Part shown: positions 63,242 to 64,000 of the stretch, in pieces
Numbering within the stretch: the first letter of the stretch is position 1
Layout: every line of letters starts with the position of its first letter
Assembly: GCA_964036155.1 (NCBI GenBank)
Contig: OZ038422.1
Span: 36,107,201 to 36,171,200 of the forward strand
From: Diploscapter coronatus
Taxonomy: Eukaryota > Nematoda > Chromadorea > Rhabditida > Rhabditidae
Length of the DNA: 64,000 nt
Direction of reading: 5' to 3'
The notes under the pieces: generated by a model
Database searches by the model: none
Told to the model about the DNA's origin: nothing
What the model saw: only the letters and a program-made list of their open reading frames with translations
Program-made: the position numbers and the translations under genes

Positions 63242-63419
63242 GGGTGTCGAACGATACGAAGAAAATCGAGTGAAATGGGGAAAAAGGACATCCCAAAATA
63301 TTCGAAAAGAGTCTTCGAGAAGTGGCAATGGGAAAAGAAAAGAAGAAAATTGAAAGAGCAGGAGAAATTGAGACAACAAGAAAGAGAGATAGACGAGAGC
63401 AATGGCAAAGAGGCGGGGC

Positions 63420-63432
63420 TTCGAGAATTTTC
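63420..63432. promoter_or_regulatory. Heat-shock element (distal)
   Basis: TTCGAGAATTTTC fits TTCnnGAAnnTTC, another perfect three-unit HSF1 site. It is 302 bp from the HSP90 ATG and 118 bp from the NOP53 ATG, in the shared divergent promoter. Confidence 0.85.
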
Positions 63433-63549
63433 CGCCAGTTGTACTGTGATTACGTGTTACTTTTGTGATAGAAGTTGTTCGTAATGCTGACTGACTTTTG
63501 AATTTTCGGGGTAATTACCGCTAATTGCCTTGGTAATTGCAGCAATTGG

Positions 63550-64000
63550 ATGCTGTCGTTCGAAGGAGGGAAGACGAGGAAAACGGGAGCTGCAAAGACT
63601 TCGAGGCACAAGAAGAAATACTGGAGAAAAGGCACAAATGTCACCGATTTCGAGGACACACTCGGTACGTTCGTATGTACAAAATTCGATGAAGCTGAGA
63701 AAATCATAAAATGACGAAGCATGAACGAACTGTAGATGAATAAAGATTTCACTTTGAAAGCATGAAATTTCGCAAGTTTTGATCGGAATAATTTCGAAAC
63801 TTCAACAGTTTTCTCGATCGAAGATTTGTCATGCTTTTGAATTCTGTTTCGGTAAAAATGATAAATTTGCAGCTTCGATTTCGATCCAGAAAAGCCATGG
63901 CGGCATTGTGAATGAGAGAGCAGATGCAGAGCTGTTCGAGATCGACAAGGAGCCCGAGAAGGAGGAGGGGAAGAAGAAATTCACCAGGAAACAACAGGCC
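63550..64000 (+). CDS. NOP53: NOP53-like ribosome biogenesis protein, 5' part
   Basis: Two exons are visible, 63550-63664 and 63873-64000, continuing off the right edge; about 80 residues are seen. A trans-splice-like acceptor (aattgcag|) lies 7 nt before the ATG. The sequence KTSRHKKKYWRKGTNVTDFE followed by ISIQKSHGGIVNERADAELF and a charged Glu/Lys run matches the start of the NOP53/GLTSCR2 family (SKKWRK...DVEDFLED...LFFVD layout). NOP53 is a nucleolar factor that recruits the exosome helicase to 7S pre-rRNA in 60S subunit maturation. It is divergent from HSP90 across 431 bp with HSEs. The identity rests on a short N-terminal match. Confidence 0.75.

Overview
The window is nuclear DNA of a nematode. 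The clearest markers are two adjacent genes of the nematode sperm-specific protein family (SSP, a major-sperm-protein-like fold) at 29639-31806. A large Kunitz/cysteine-rich secreted protein and a C. elegans-like ABI-1 also fit. Introns are numerous and mostly short, with gt...ttttag/tttcag borders and a few GC donors. The HSP90 gene alone has 12 coding exons, which is intron-rich for a nematode. That hints at a lineage outside the Caenorhabditis group, possibly an early-branching chromadorean; this is inference from gene structure only. All exon models were built by hand from splice consensus, reading phase and family resemblance. Within each model given with exon coordinates the phases agree unless a doubt is stated.

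Layout, left to right. 1-930 (-): a partial unrecognised gene running off the left edge, close behind an unrecognised membrane protein (930-3237, -). Then comes a gene-poor 6.8 kb stretch with strong strand asymmetry of purines and pyrimidines. 10082-13741 (+): nucleoredoxin-like protein with a degenerate CPPA active site. 14501-22328 (-): a roughly 1,340-residue secreted protein with six Kunitz domains and many EB/lustrin-type cysteine modules. 23503-29125 (+): an unrecognised 245-residue protein with a 3 kb first intron. 29639-31806 (+): two sperm-specific proteins. 33559-36404 (-): SPRY/SOCS-box ubiquitin-ligase adaptor. 37761-39476 (-): secreted coiled-coil C-type lectin. 40912-43331 (+): secreted mucin-like/coiled-coil/CUB-like protein. 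45362-46675 (+): small membrane protein with about four helices.

The right third is housekeeping and cilia biology: METTL16/METT-10 RNA methyltransferase (47573-51166, -), head to head with BBS4 (51595-54571, +) across a 428 bp promoter that carries an RFX/DAF-19 X-box; ABI-1 (55150-58374, -); cytosolic HSP90 (59262-63118, -), head to head with the ribosome-biogenesis factor NOP53 (63550 to the right edge, +) across a 431 bp promoter with canonical heat-shock elements.

Small non-autonomous transposons (MITEs and foldbacks) sit in introns and one intergenic region of the right half. They include a hAT-type MITE with a perfect 8 bp target duplication and a Harbinger-type element a few bases from a METT-10 splice acceptor. 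No CRISPR array, prokaryotic operon, rRNA or tRNA was seen. No wholly new multi-gene system was recognised. The best candidates for novelty are the unrecognised genes (930-3237, 23503-29125, 45362-46675), the unusual Kunitz protein, and the transposon/intron relationships.
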